DNA of 64,000 nt from Streptococcus cuniculi (GTDB taxonomy: Bacteria; Bacillota; Bacilli; Lactobacillales; Streptococcaceae). Location of the stretch: assembly GCF_001921845.1 (NCBI RefSeq), contig NZ_MSJM01000007.1, positions 62,001 through 126,000 on the forward strand, written 5' to 3'. Of this stretch, positions 19,918-30,090 are shown piece by piece (position 1 is the stretch's first letter; each line of letters opens with the position of its first letter). The position numbers were made by a program, and so were the translations under genes. The notes under the pieces are model-generated. The model saw only the letters and a list, made by a program, of their open reading frames with translations, ran no database searches and was not told the origin of the DNA.

Positions 19918-19993
19918 TCATCGCTTAATGAAGGGTCAAAGTTCATTCGACTATATATAGAAATCATGATTTTCTGAAACTATCTTGAAAAGG

Positions 19994-20022
19994 TTGACGA
20001 TAGGGCTTTTCTAGCTTATACT
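19994..20022 (+). promoter_or_regulatory. azlCD promoter
   Basis: TTGACG (19994-19999), 17 bp, TATACT (20017-20022). A small inverted repeat (TTTTCTAG and CTAGAAAA) spans the -10 and could be an operator. Confidence 0.75.
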
Positions 20023-20059
20023 AGAAAAATAGATACAGGAGTTGAGAAAGGAGAAAGCG

Positions 20060-20755
20060 ATGCAAACATCATTGGTGAAAGAAGGAGCGATCGATGCGAT
20101 TCCAACGGTTTTGGGCTATGCGAGTATAGGGCTCGCTTGTGGGATTGTCTCGGTCAATTCAGGCATTTCGCCCTTGGAAATGGGCTTGATGAGCCTGTTG
20201 GTCTATGCAGGAAGTGCGCAATTTGTCATGTGTGCCATGATTTTAGCGGGTGCGCCTTTGATGTCGATTGCGGTGACCATCTTTTTTGTTAATCTGCGTC
20301 ACTTTCTATTGAGCCTGCATACAGCCACCATGTTTCAGGAGAATTCCTTGGGTTCTAACCTTTTTATCGGGTCTTTTTTGACAGATGAATCCTATGGCGT
20401 CTTGTTGCGCAAGCATTTGGAGCATCCGAAGGTGTCTCCCGACTGGATGTATGGCAACAATCTGGCAAGTTATGCTTCATGGGTGATGTTTACCGTTTTG
20501 GGAAATCTCGTGGGCAGTCTGATTCCGAATCCTGAACAGTTGGGGCTTGATTTTGCTTTGGTTGCCATGTTTGCAGGGATTTTTGCTGGACAACTGGAAG
20601 CCATGGCTAGGCAACTGCCTTTGAAGAAGATTGGCTTGATTTTGTTGAGTGTATTTGTGGCCTATATGGGGCTAGGAATGGTGGTATCAAGCTACATTGC
20701 GGTTCTTATTGCAACCTTGGTCGGCTGTTTTGTGGGGGTGATGGTAGATGATTGA
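20060..20755 (+). CDS. azlC: Branched-chain amino acid exporter subunit AzlC
   Basis: AzlC is the large membrane subunit of the AzlCD branched-chain amino acid exporter (azaleucine resistance). The 231-residue product starts MQTSLVKEGAIDAIPTVLGYASIGLACG and carries the family motif YAGSAQFVMCAMILAGAPL and FFVNLRHFLLSLHTA, with about six membrane segments. ATG 20060 behind AAAGGAG is preferred to the TTG at 20042. It overlaps azlD by eight bases. Confidence 0.9.
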   Translation: MQTSLVKEGAIDAIPTVLGYASIGLACGIVSVNSGISPLEMGLMSLLVYAGSAQFVMCAMILAGAPLMSIAVTIFFVNLRHFLLSLHTATMFQENSLGSNLFIGSFLTDESYGVLLRKHLEHPKVSPDWMYGNNLASYASWVMFTVLGNLVGSLIPNPEQLGLDFALVAMFAGIFAGQLEAMARQLPLKKIGLILLSVFVAYMGLGMVVSSYIAVLIATLVGCFVGVMVDD

Positions 20756-21077
20756 TAGGTACGTGTTCTTGGCTATTCTCATTGCGCTAGTCGTAACCTG
20801 GGTGCCTAGGGTCTTGCCCTTCGTCTTGACCAAAGGAAAATCCCTGCCACCCCTTGCTCTTAAATTCTTACGTTTTCTGCCGCTTTCCATCATCTTTGCG
20901 CTGACCTTATCCAGCGTCGTTGATGAGCGGGTGGGGAACTTTCCAAGGTTTCTGCCGATTGAAACCCTCGCCTTATTCCCTACTTTCTTTGTCGTTTTAA
21001 AAACAAAGAATATCTTGCTTGCTGTGGTAGTTGGGGTAGCAGTTACAGCGGGTTTACGCTTCCTTTCAGGGTTCTAA
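20748..21077 (+). CDS. azlD: Branched-chain amino acid exporter subunit AzlD
   Basis: The 109-residue hydrophobic protein has four membrane segments (VFLAILIALVVTWVPRVLPF, FLRFLPLSIIFALTLS, LALFPTFFVVLKT, ILLAVVVGVAVTAGL) with the family TRVLPF-like and FLPLSIIFAL motifs. It begins inside the end of azlC, so the two are translationally coupled. Confidence 0.88.
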   Translation: MIDRYVFLAILIALVVTWVPRVLPFVLTKGKSLPPLALKFLRFLPLSIIFALTLSSVVDERVGNFPRFLPIETLALFPTFFVVLKTKNILLAVVVGVAVTAGLRFLSGF

Positions 21078-21084
21078 CATACGA

Positions 21085-21114
21085 AAAAGTTCGAGGGAAA
21101 CATCTCGAACTTTT
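21085..21114. terminator. Bidirectional terminator
   Basis: AAAAGTTCGAG and CTCGAACTTTT pair around GGAAACAT between the convergent azlD and ABC permease genes. Confidence 0.88.
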
Positions 21115-21117
21115 ATG

Positions 21118-22740
21118 TTATTTCAAACGGAAGGTCTTGGGTGCTTTTTTGAGGAGGATCAGATAGCCGATGCCGACATAAAGGCTAATCCCGATGGAAA
21201 GGCCCAGAATATAGAGTGGACTTTCGATTTTTAGTTGGGTATTGAGATAGGCGAGCCAGTATAAGGCTCCGCTGAGAATGCGATAGAGAGGGTTGACAAT
21301 GTCCATATCCTTGGTGAAAGGCTGGAGAATGTAGTAGATAAAGAGGTCGTGGAAGGAAAAGAGGAAGGTGATACTGAGCATGAGGTAGGCGGTCAGAAGA
21401 GTCAGTTGCCACGAATACTGGAAATGCCCTATGAGCATGATGATGAGAAAGAGAGCTGCAGCAAAGATGCTATTGAATTTGAGTGTTTGGATAAAGCGAT
21501 AGTTAAAGCCAGCCAAAATCGTTTTAGTCTCCCGATAAAATGGATAATGGAGCATGGAGATGTCGCAGTTGACAAAGACCATTTGGGTGATTGTCTTACC
21601 GAGAGAGCCTGCATACATGATCATGAGCGTAAATGGCAAGAGTGCTATCAATCCCTCCTCCGGTAGTTGGATAGGTTCGTGTGCAAAGAATGTAATCGTG
21701 GCAAATAGAGTAGGAATGATGAGTAAGAAAGCTAGCCGTTTTTTCAATCCTTTTGTAAGAATACGATGATAGCGCTGGAACAAAAGGGCATTGAGGTAGG
21801 TCATACCTGTCAGATGAGACAGATCTTTTTGCTTGTCCAAGCTCAATTTTTCCTGCATTTTGAGCCCCTGACGGGTATACTCATTGCCTTGGGTCATCTG
21901 GAAGATTTGCTTATCTAGCGCAAGGGATTCTTCCATGCGGAAGTTGAGGAATTCAGCTATCTTGTCAAAGGCGAGAATAGAGCGCAAGCTGATGATGAGC
22001 AGGGGAATTTGGACAAGCAGTAAAGCTAGTAGCCAGTAGGCATTGAGTGCATCTCGTTTGAAAAAGGCAAGAAGTGCAAAGGCAAAGCCTGGGATGACAA
22101 GCGCCCAACTTTTCCAAGACGAACGTTTCACTAAGCTATGGCGTTTAAAGAACCAGAAATTACAAGCAAAGCCGGCTAATTGGGCAGTAGGAAGAGTGAA
22201 GATACCAACTGGGAGAATCAGCCACTGATGTGCTAGACCGCTCAAGACTATCAAGGCAGGAATATAGGCCAGACTATGAAGAATAGGCTCCACCAACAAT
22301 TGACTTTGTAAAAAGAGTCTTTGGGAGAGTTTGAAATTCACCATAAATGCTCGATTTTCCTTGGAAATGAATGGTTCAAAACCTTGCGAGAAGCGATACA
22401 TCAGTCCTGTTATGCCAAACCAGATGGCAAATCCAAGCAAGTAGCCTTCTGGGCGAAGTGGAAAAGGTACGGGGTCAGCGCCCATGGCTATATTGATAGC
22501 ACCATTAGCAATGATCACATAGATTGTCAGCCAGATAAACTTAGCCAAAAACCGCAAAGGGATGTCTAGAAGAGTGAGAATGTAAAAGAGAATTTTTTTG
22601 AATGAGTAGGAGCGATAGACTGTTTCTGGAATGGATGAGCCTACCAAGGGGATTTTTCGAAGGTAGTAGAGCAAACCATTGACCTGCTTGCTGAGGTTGA
22701 AGTTTTCCTGATACCAGGTGTAACGTAAAATGTCTTTCAT
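21118..22740 (-). CDS. ABC exporter permease (540 aa)
   Basis: A 540-residue polytopic membrane protein with about ten hydrophobic segments, paired with the ATPase immediately upstream. The ATG at 22740 follows GGAGGTGGAAC; the frame extends further upstream but that part lies over the ATPase end. The size and pairing suggest an ABC-2-like exporter permease of the EcsB type; substrate unknown. A soluble loop (residues about 270-330, LDKQIFQMTQGNEYTRQGLK) lies mid-protein. Confidence 0.75.
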   Translation of the reverse strand: MKDILRYTWYQENFNLSKQVNGLLYYLRKIPLVGSSIPETVYRSYSFKKILFYILTLLDIPLRFLAKFIWLTIYVIIANGAINIAMGADPVPFPLRPEGYLLGFAIWFGITGLMYRFSQGFEPFISKENRAFMVNFKLSQRLFLQSQLLVEPILHSLAYIPALIVLSGLAHQWLILPVGIFTLPTAQLAGFACNFWFFKRHSLVKRSSWKSWALVIPGFAFALLAFFKRDALNAYWLLALLLVQIPLLIISLRSILAFDKIAEFLNFRMEESLALDKQIFQMTQGNEYTRQGLKMQEKLSLDKQKDLSHLTGMTYLNALLFQRYHRILTKGLKKRLAFLLIIPTLFATITFFAHEPIQLPEEGLIALLPFTLMIMYAGSLGKTITQMVFVNCDISMLHYPFYRETKTILAGFNYRFIQTLKFNSIFAAALFLIIMLIGHFQYSWQLTLLTAYLMLSITFLFSFHDLFIYYILQPFTKDMDIVNPLYRILSGALYWLAYLNTQLKIESPLYILGLSIGISLYVGIGYLILLKKAPKTFRLK

Positions 22741-22750
22741 GTTCCACCTC

Positions 22751-23452
22751 CTATTTATCTGCCAGTAAGTTGACCACCTCTTGCTCAAAATCAGCATCGT
22801 GCAGGCGCTCGCTTGGGACAGCCTGTAATGTATGATGGTGCAAGAGGACAATCTCGTCGCAGAGGTCTTGAGCTAATTGGAGGATATGGGTAGAAAAGAT
22901 GATGACGGAATCTTTCTTAGCCTCGCGAATAAGCTGCTTGAACTCATGAGCCGCAACAGGGTCAAAAGAGGTGAGCGGTTCATCGAGCAAGAGAACCGGT
23001 GGCTGTACGATGAGCGAAAGGAGGAGCTGGACCTTGTTTTGCATACCGTGGGAGAAATCCTTGAGCAGGCGGTGTTGGTCTTCTTCGTCAATGCCAACGA
23101 GTGTCAGCCATTCTGCGGGGTTGCGATGGTGACGGAGCTTGTCCTTGTGGATGTCCATGTAAAAACGGACAAATTCAAAAGCTGTCATAAAGGCAGGCAG
23201 CTGCGGATAGGTCTGGGTAAAGCCGATATCGGTCGAGTCATAATCGTGTCGTTGACCCTCTTCTTCAAACTGAATGCTGCCTTGTTCAAGGACGAGGTTG
23301 CGGGCGATGCAGTTAAAGAGGGTGGTTTTTCCTGCCCCATTTCTGCCGAGAAGTCCATAAATCTTTCCTTGTTCAAAGGTGAAAGAGGCATCTTGTAGGA
23401 TGACCTTTTGGTCAAATTGTTTTGAAATGGAATTGAGAGTTAGTTTCATCAT
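22751..23452 (-). CDS. ABC exporter ATP-binding protein
   Basis: The 233-residue ATPase has Walker A GLLGRNGAGKTTLF, signature DFSHGMQNKVQLLLSL, Walker B PVLLLDEPLTSFDP and switch His in IIFSTHILQLAQ. The signature is the degenerate FSHGM form seen in many ABC-2 exporters. It begins the two-gene operon with the 540-residue permease, 10 bp apart. AAAGGAG precedes the start. Confidence 0.87.
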   Translation of the reverse strand: MMKLTLNSISKQFDQKVILQDASFTFEQGKIYGLLGRNGAGKTTLFNCIARNLVLEQGSIQFEEEGQRHDYDSTDIGFTQTYPQLPAFMTAFEFVRFYMDIHKDKLRHHRNPAEWLTLVGIDEEDQHRLLKDFSHGMQNKVQLLLSLIVQPPVLLLDEPLTSFDPVAAHEFKQLIREAKKDSVIIFSTHILQLAQDLCDEIVLLHHHTLQAVPSERLHDADFEQEVVNLLADK

Positions 23453-23478
23453 GAAAGATCTCCTTTTAGGATAGAGTG

Positions 23479-24276
23479 TTAGAGGGGGTTGGCATTGGTA
23501 TGAAGTTGAGATAAGCGGGTCAATTGCTGCCCGTCAGCGTCGAAATTGCTATCTGCAAGCCATTGTTCGAGAGCCTGCTTTTTGTCTGGCCATTCTTTAT
23601 CTAGAAGAGAGAACCAGTCCGTATCTCTGTTTCTTCCTTTGTAGACGACAGCTTGACGAAAGGTTCCTTCGTAGGTAAATCCCAAGCGTTTAGCTGCCTG
23701 TCTGCTAGGCTGGTTGAGATGGTCGCATTTCCATTCGTAACGGCGATATTTCAGCGTTTCAAAGACATATTTCATCACGAGATATTGGGCTTCGGTTGCT
23801 TGGCGTGTTTGTTGCAACTCGTCAGAGTAAATGACCCAGCCCATCTCTATCACTCGGTTTTTGGTGTCGATGCGCATGAGGGCGAAAGTCCCAACAGCTC
23901 GATTAGATGCTTTGTCGATAATGGTCAGGTAGTAGGGGTCGGTAGAGGCCATCATGTCTGCCAGGTACTGGTGAAAATCGTTCCGCTCGGTAAAAGGGGT
24001 GATGGATAAATAGGTCCAATGTTGAGCAGAGCTTGCAGGGCCATGAAGCTGGGATAAAAGTCTCATGCGTCCTTAAATTTTATAGTTTTAACAGTTTGAC
24101 GCAGTAGTTGTCTGGTTTGTAAAACGTTGATAAATCAACATTCTACAAACCTAGTCAACCTTGCGGGGGTGCGACAACGAAATCGAACTCTTGCGAGTTA
24201 CCGATTTCTGTCCCACTCCCTCGTAAAAGCCCTCTAAGGCATCTCCGATTGCTTGTCCAAAATGATTGTAGCGCAT
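23479..24276 (-). pseudogene. GNAT acetyltransferase gene split by a repeat element
   Basis: The main open part (23479-24066) encodes the body of a RimJ/RimL-type acetyltransferase (WTYLSITPF, YYLTIIDKASNRAVGTFALMRID, RQATEAQYLVMKYVFETLKYRRYEWKCD, FRQAVVYKGRNRDTDWFSL). Its apparent N-terminus begins mid-domain. About 210 bp upstream, at 24276, behind GGAGAAAATGT, an ATG opens MRYNHFGQAIGDALEGFYEG, the usual N-terminus of this streptococcal GNAT group. Between them lies a 144-bp copy of the modular repeat family (24079-24222) that introduces a stop and replaces residues about 21-50. The enzyme is probably inactive. Confidence 0.8.
24079..24222. repeat. Modular repeat family R, short form, inside the GNAT gene
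   Basis: On the minus strand it runs from GGGAGTGGGACAGAAATCGG through a hairpin (AACTCGCAAGAGTT) to CAAACTGTTAAAACTATAAAA. The same modules occur at 53268-53525, where extra modules are inserted. Its ends coincide with the break in the GNAT frame. Confidence 0.8.
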
Positions 24277-24330
24277 ACATTTTCTCCTCTCTCTGTGTCT
24301 TTGTTCTATATCTATCATACAATAAAATAC

Positions 24331-24357
24331 AAAAAAATTCAAGGGGTGCCTTGAATT

Positions 24358-24360
<3 letters not shown>
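24331..24360 (-). terminator. Terminator of the flavoprotein gene
   Basis: On the minus strand AAATTCAAGG and CCTTGAATTT form a stem around CACC, followed by a T run. The stop codon of the flavoprotein gene lies in its base. Confidence 0.85.
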
Positions 24361-25662
<1,302 letters not shown>

Positions 25663-25704
25663 TTAATGATACAAACAAGAAAACATCAAGCAACTGAGGA
25701 TATT

Positions 25705-26196
25705 ATGGGAATTGAAAAAACAGTCAGCGAATTAGCGGAGATTTTAGGAGTTAGTCGCCAAGCGATGAACAACCGCGTCAAGTCTCTTCCAGAAGAGTTC
25801 GTTGAAAAAAATGAAAAGGGCGTGACGGTTGTCAATCGGGCTGGCTTGGTCAAGCTAGAAGAGATTTACAAGACAACTATTTTTGAAGATGAGCCGATTA
25901 GTGAAGAAGTCAAGCAACGCGAGCTGATGGAAATCTTGGTGGATGAAAAAAACGATGAAATCAGCCGTTTGTATAAGCAGCTTGAGGTCAAAGACAAGCA
26001 AATCGCTGAAAAAGATGAGCAGTTGCGGGTCAAGGATATTCAGATTTCTGAAAAAGACAAGCAATTGGATCAGCAGCAACAACTGACCTTGAAAGCCATG
26101 GCAGACAAGGATGTGTTGAAGTTGGAATTGGAAGAAGCAAAGGCGCATGCACAAGAAAAAACCAAGGGCTTCTTCGCACGATTATTTGGACGATAA
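25705..26196 (+). CDS. rocS: RocS-like chromosome segregation protein (DUF536 family)
   Basis: The 163-residue protein has an N-terminal HTH (EKTVSELAEILGVSRQAMNNRVK), the conserved NEKGVTVVNRAGLVKLEEIY and FEDEPISEEVKQRELMEILVDEKN blocks, a long coiled coil (KDKQIAEKDEQLRVKD and repeats) and a C-terminal amphipathic tail GFFARLFGR. This order matches pneumococcal RocS, which binds DNA and the membrane and helps link chromosome segregation to capsule and division. Start ATG 25705 behind GAGGA is chosen over an upstream TTG at 25633. A terminator follows. Confidence 0.82.
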   Translation: MGIEKTVSELAEILGVSRQAMNNRVKSLPEEFVEKNEKGVTVVNRAGLVKLEEIYKTTIFEDEPISEEVKQRELMEILVDEKNDEISRLYKQLEVKDKQIAEKDEQLRVKDIQISEKDKQLDQQQQLTLKAMADKDVLKLELEEAKAHAQEKTKGFFARLFGR

Positions 26197-26198
26197 AG

Positions 26199-26231
26199 AG
26201 TTTGGGACGCAAACAGTCTCAGACTTTTTTT
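26199..26231 (+). terminator. rocS terminator
   Basis: AGTTTGGGAC pairs with GTCTCAGACT (two G-U pairs) around GCAAACA, followed by a long T run. Confidence 0.75.
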
Positions 26232-26344
26232 CTTTTGTGAATAGAACAGCCCAATGGCAAGTGCTTGGGAGGTGGTTGAAATTGGGCTCAAAGAAGCTAG
26301 AATTTTAAAATGAAAAGGGTTACAATAAAACCAAGGAGGACGAC

Positions 26345-28387
26345 ATGATTGATAACCGAACCATTGCAATCTTGATGGAATTGTTTGCCAATCAACAGAT
26401 GAGCCTGTATGAATTAAGTATTCAGACAGGAATTGAAAAAGAACAGTTGTTGGCGAGTTTGCATCAAGTCAATCTGGTATTGGAAGCACACGCTTTTGCG
26501 ATGATTGAAGAGCGAGATGGTGTCTACCAAGTACCAGAAGCTCTGCTGGAGGAAAGTTATCAGATTTTTGAATTGTTTCGCAATAAGCAAATCTACCTGT
26601 CCCAACAAGAGCGGCTTGTCCTCATCTATCTCTACACCTTTATTCGGAAGGATTTTATTTCCAATGTTCATTATCAAGAACTCTTGAGTGTCAGTCGAAA
26701 TACGACGCTTTCGGATATAAAAAATGTGAAAGAGATGTGCTTGCAGTTCGGGGTATCCTTTGATTATACGCGGGCGCGTGGGTATCACTTAAATGGGTCT
26801 GAAAAAGACAAGCATCGTCTGGCTCTATATGCCATTAGTGATTGCTTGCAGACCTCAATTGGGCTTTGGGCCTTGGATTATGTTCTTCGGTCTTGGCAGG
26901 AAGACAATGCGATTGATCTTTTGAAAAAGACCAGTCAGCAGGCTTGCCAATTCTACCAAGTTTCAGCCTTGGAAGATCGTTTGGACGAGTATCTCTACTT
27001 TTTACAATTTCTGGCGGTTCGGACAGAACGGGTTCAGATTGAGATGAACTGGGAGACGGAGACAACCTTTGCTTTTATTGAAGAATTTGTCGGGCAGCTA
27101 TGGGGTGTCCTACAGACCAAGAAAGGGTTGAGTTACCCCTTGTCAGACGCTTGGAAGGCTTACCTGGCGCAGCTGTTACAGGGGTGTTTAGAGGGCAACC
27201 TTGAGCAGAAAGATAGCCTCTTTTATCGGTTGACGGTCGAGATTGTTGAGGAGATGGAGCGCTTGTCGCTGATTGAATTTGACAATCGTTTGGAGATGAT
27301 TGAGGGCTTGCAGCGCCACTTGATTCCTGCTTACTATCGCTTGACCTCGCAATTGGTCAATGTCAACTCGTACACGGATGTGATTAAAGAAGAACACAAG
27401 GACTTGTTCCAGTTGGTGCAAAAGGCTTTAGCGCCTTTAGAAGCCCATCTCGGATTTGCCATTCCAGATAGCGAAGTATCCTACTTTGTGATTCATTTTG
27501 GTGGCTACATTGAGGCCAAAAAAGAGCATTCTTTTCGCTACCGTGCCTTGGTGGTCTGTCCTAACGGGGTCAGCTCATCCTTGATTGTCAAAGAAAATCT
27601 GCGCCAACTGTTTCCAAATATTTCCTTTGCGGATACGCATTCGCTGAAAGAATTTGAAGAGAGTCCGAGCGAAGAGTATGACATGGTATTTGCGACGATT
27701 AAACTAGACACAGCCTTGCCTTTCTTCTTGGTGCCTCAGTTGATGACGAGTAGTCAAAAGAAAGATTTGTTCCAGCTGGTCAGTGCGCAATTTCCCAATG
27801 CAGGGTATTTCCCGATTGAAATTGAACAGTTACTGTCGGTGATTAGCAAGTATGCAACGATTCATCGTGAACAGTCCTTGAAATATGAGTTGGTGCAATT
27901 TATGAACCAGCAATCCTATGAACGAAGGAGACGAAGTCCTATGTTAGGCGAACTTATTACGAAAGAGACCTTCCAGCGCTCGAACGAGAGCTTGGATTGG
28001 AAAGAAGCGATTGCCCTAGCAGCCCAGCCGCTAGTCGCAAACGGTTCGGTGGAAGAAGGGTATATTGATGCCATGATTGGCAAGGTGACAGAATTTGGTC
28101 CCTTTATTGATTTGGGAAAAGGCGTAGCCATTCCGCACGCGCGTCCAGAAGATGGGGTCAATCATATCGGCATGTCCATGCTCGCCTTGGAACATCCAGT
28201 CTATCTTTTGGATGATCCGGCGCATGAAATTCGTCTGTTTATCTGCATTGCTGCAATTGATAACCAGACTCACTTAAAGGCACTTTCAGGTTTAACAACC
28301 ATTTTACGAAAGGAAGAACATATTCAACAACTCATCAAGGCAAACTGTTTTGATGATATCGCAGACTTAATAAAGGAGGTTAACTAA
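26345..28387 (+). CDS. PRD-containing transcriptional regulator with EIIB-like and EIIA domains
   Basis: The 680-residue protein has an N-terminal HTH pair (residues about 1-170), two PTS regulation domains (about 175-395), an EIIB-like domain with the phospho-Cys loop RALVVCPNGVSSSLIV (about 402-500) and a C-terminal EIIA type-2 domain (about 530-675) with the active His in GVAIPHARPEDG. It is of the MtlR/LicR class of PTS-controlled activators. It starts the PTS-transketolase operon and stops one base before the EIIB gene. No separate EIIA gene is present, so its EIIA domain may serve the transporter. Confidence 0.9.
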   Translation: MIDNRTIAILMELFANQQMSLYELSIQTGIEKEQLLASLHQVNLVLEAHAFAMIEERDGVYQVPEALLEESYQIFELFRNKQIYLSQQERLVLIYLYTFIRKDFISNVHYQELLSVSRNTTLSDIKNVKEMCLQFGVSFDYTRARGYHLNGSEKDKHRLALYAISDCLQTSIGLWALDYVLRSWQEDNAIDLLKKTSQQACQFYQVSALEDRLDEYLYFLQFLAVRTERVQIEMNWETETTFAFIEEFVGQLWGVLQTKKGLSYPLSDAWKAYLAQLLQGCLEGNLEQKDSLFYRLTVEIVEEMERLSLIEFDNRLEMIEGLQRHLIPAYYRLTSQLVNVNSYTDVIKEEHKDLFQLVQKALAPLEAHLGFAIPDSEVSYFVIHFGGYIEAKKEHSFRYRALVVCPNGVSSSLIVKENLRQLFPNISFADTHSLKEFEESPSEEYDMVFATIKLDTALPFFLVPQLMTSSQKKDLFQLVSAQFPNAGYFPIEIEQLLSVISKYATIHREQSLKYELVQFMNQQSYERRRRSPMLGELITKETFQRSNESLDWKEAIALAAQPLVANGSVEEGYIDAMIGKVTEFGPFIDLGKGVAIPHARPEDGVNHIGMSMLALEHPVYLLDDPAHEIRLFICIAAIDNQTHLKALSGLTTILRKEEHIQQLIKANCFDDIADLIKEVN

Positions 28388-28388
28388 T

Positions 28389-28673
28389 ATGTTACGAATC
28401 GGTACTGCATGTGGTTCAGGATTGGGGTCAAGTTTCATGGTACAAATGAATATTGAGTCCGTCTTGAAAGACTTAGGCGTTTCAGATGTAAACGTTGAGC
28501 ACTATGACTTGGGTGGTGCAAATCCAAGCGAAGCAGATGTGTGGATTGTCGCTCGTGACTTGGCAGATTCTGCTACTCATTTGGGAGATGTCCGTGTCTT
28601 GAACAGTATCATTGATATGGATGAACTAAAAGAACTCGTCACAGCCATCTGTCAGGAAAAAGGCTTGATTTAA
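28389..28673 (+). CDS. ulaB: PTS EIIB component, ascorbate (SgaB/UlaB) family
   Basis: The 94-residue cytosolic phosphocarrier starts MLRIGTACGSGLGSSFMVQMN; the Cys in CGSGLGSS is the phosphorylated residue. It passes phosphate to the substrate bound by the EIIC encoded downstream. The substrate may be L-ascorbate or a related sugar acid or pentose; the transketolase genes in the operon make a pentose-like substrate plausible. Confidence 0.85.
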   Translation: MLRIGTACGSGLGSSFMVQMNIESVLKDLGVSDVNVEHYDLGGANPSEADVWIVARDLADSATHLGDVRVLNSIIDMDELKELVTAICQEKGLI

Positions 28674-28675
28674 TG

Positions 28676-28723
28676 GCTCTCGTATCTTTCTAATTGAACT
28701 TGAGCTAAAAGCTCTCGTATCTT
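28676..28723. repeat. Direct repeat GCTCTCGTATCTT between EIIB and EIIC
   Basis: The 13-bp sequence GCTCTCGTATCTT occurs at 28676-28688 and 28711-28723. It lies in the 67-bp gap between the EIIB and EIIC genes and may reflect a small duplication. Confidence 0.6.
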
Positions 28724-28740
28724 GAATAAGGAGTATTTAT

Positions 28741-30087
28741 ATGTTTTTGGATTTTTTAATTGATATCGCAAAGACACCTGCGATTTTGGTGGCTCTGATT
28801 GCGATTTTAGGGTTGGCTTTGCAAAAGAAGCCAGCAGCTGACTTGATTAAAGGTGGTTTGAAAACCTTTGTTGGCTTTATTGTCGTTGGTGGTGGTGCCA
28901 ACATTATCATTAGCTCGCTAGAGCCATTTAGTAAAATGTTTGAACAAGCCTTTCATTTGACTGGGGTTGTTCCAAATAACGAAGCGGTCGTAGCGGTTGC
29001 ACTGACAGAATACGGAACGGCAACGTCTTTGATCATGTTGCTCGGTATGGTCTTCAACATCGCGATTGCACGCTTCACGCGCTTTAAATACATCTTCTTG
29101 ACAGGTCACCATACCCTTTACATGGCTTGTATGATTGCGGTGATTCTATCTGTGGCAGGATTTACTTCTGCTGGCTTGATTGTCATGGGTGGATTGGCCC
29201 TTGCCTTGATTATGACCCTGTCACCAGCCTTTGTTCAAAAATACATGGTACAGTTGACTGGAAATGATAAAGTGGCACTCGGTCACTTCGGTTCACTTGG
29301 TTACTGGCTCAGCGGTTTCATCGGCGGTCTTGTTGGCGATAAATCTACCTCAACAGAAGACATCAAATTCCCTAAAGGATTGGCTTTCTTGCGTGATAGT
29401 ACCGTAAGTATCGCCATCTCTATGTCTGTGATTTACATGATTGTTGCCTTCTTTGCAGGCGGTGACTACATCAAGGAAAATCTGAGCGGCGGTACAAACA
29501 GCATGGTGTATGCCCTCACTCTTGGCGGAACCTTTGCGGCAGGTGTATTTGTCATCCTATCAGGTGTTCGTCTCATCTTGGCGGAAATTGTTCCAGCTTT
29601 CAAAGGAATTTCAGAAAAATTGGTACCAAATTCAAAACCAGCCTTGGATTGTCCGATTGTCTACCCATACGCTCCAAATGCGGTCTTGATTGGTTTTATC
29701 TCTAGCTTTATCGGTGGTATCGTGAGCATGTTCATCTTGATTGCGACAGGTGGCGTTGTCATCTTGCCAGGTGTGGTGCCTCATTTCTTCTGTGGTGCGA
29801 CTGCAGGGGTAATGGGAAATGCCTCAGGTGGTGTTCGCGGTGCGGTGATTGGTTCATTCGTACACGGTATCTTAATCAGCTTCCTCCCAGTCTTCTTGCT
29901 TCCAGTTTTAGGAAATCTTGGATTTGCAGGGTCAACATTCTCTGATGCGGACTTTGGCTTGTCAGGAATTTTCCTTGGACTCCTAGCAGATCACGGTGGA
30001 GTGACGACAGTTTCAATCGGTATCTTTGCAATCTTGGCATTGATGATTGGTCTATCAGTGATCAAGAAAGATCAGAAAGAAGGATAA
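28741..30087 (+). CDS. ulaA: PTS EIIC component, ascorbate (SgaT/UlaA) family
   Basis: The 448-residue membrane transporter has about ten to eleven segments. UlaA-family features are KTFVGFIVVGGGANIIISSLEPF near the N-terminus, TGHHTLYMACMIAVIL, GHFGSLGYWLSGFIGG, DCPIVYPYAPNAVLIGF and LLADHGGVTTVS. It works with the EIIB upstream and an EIIA, possibly that in the regulator. AAGGAG precedes the ATG. Confidence 0.9.
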   Translation: MFLDFLIDIAKTPAILVALIAILGLALQKKPAADLIKGGLKTFVGFIVVGGGANIIISSLEPFSKMFEQAFHLTGVVPNNEAVVAVALTEYGTATSLIMLLGMVFNIAIARFTRFKYIFLTGHHTLYMACMIAVILSVAGFTSAGLIVMGGLALALIMTLSPAFVQKYMVQLTGNDKVALGHFGSLGYWLSGFIGGLVGDKSTSTEDIKFPKGLAFLRDSTVSIAISMSVIYMIVAFFAGGDYIKENLSGGTNSMVYALTLGGTFAAGVFVILSGVRLILAEIVPAFKGISEKLVPNSKPALDCPIVYPYAPNAVLIGFISSFIGGIVSMFILIATGGVVILPGVVPHFFCGATAGVMGNASGGVRGAVIGSFVHGILISFLPVFLLPVLGNLGFAGSTFSDADFGLSGIFLGLLADHGGVTTVSIGIFAILALMIGLSVIKKDQKEG

Positions 30088-30090
30088 ACT

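Noticed and set aside
24151-24342. 63-aa independent small protein
   Set aside because: Its first residues are the N-terminus of the interrupted GNAT protein and its tail is repeat sequence.
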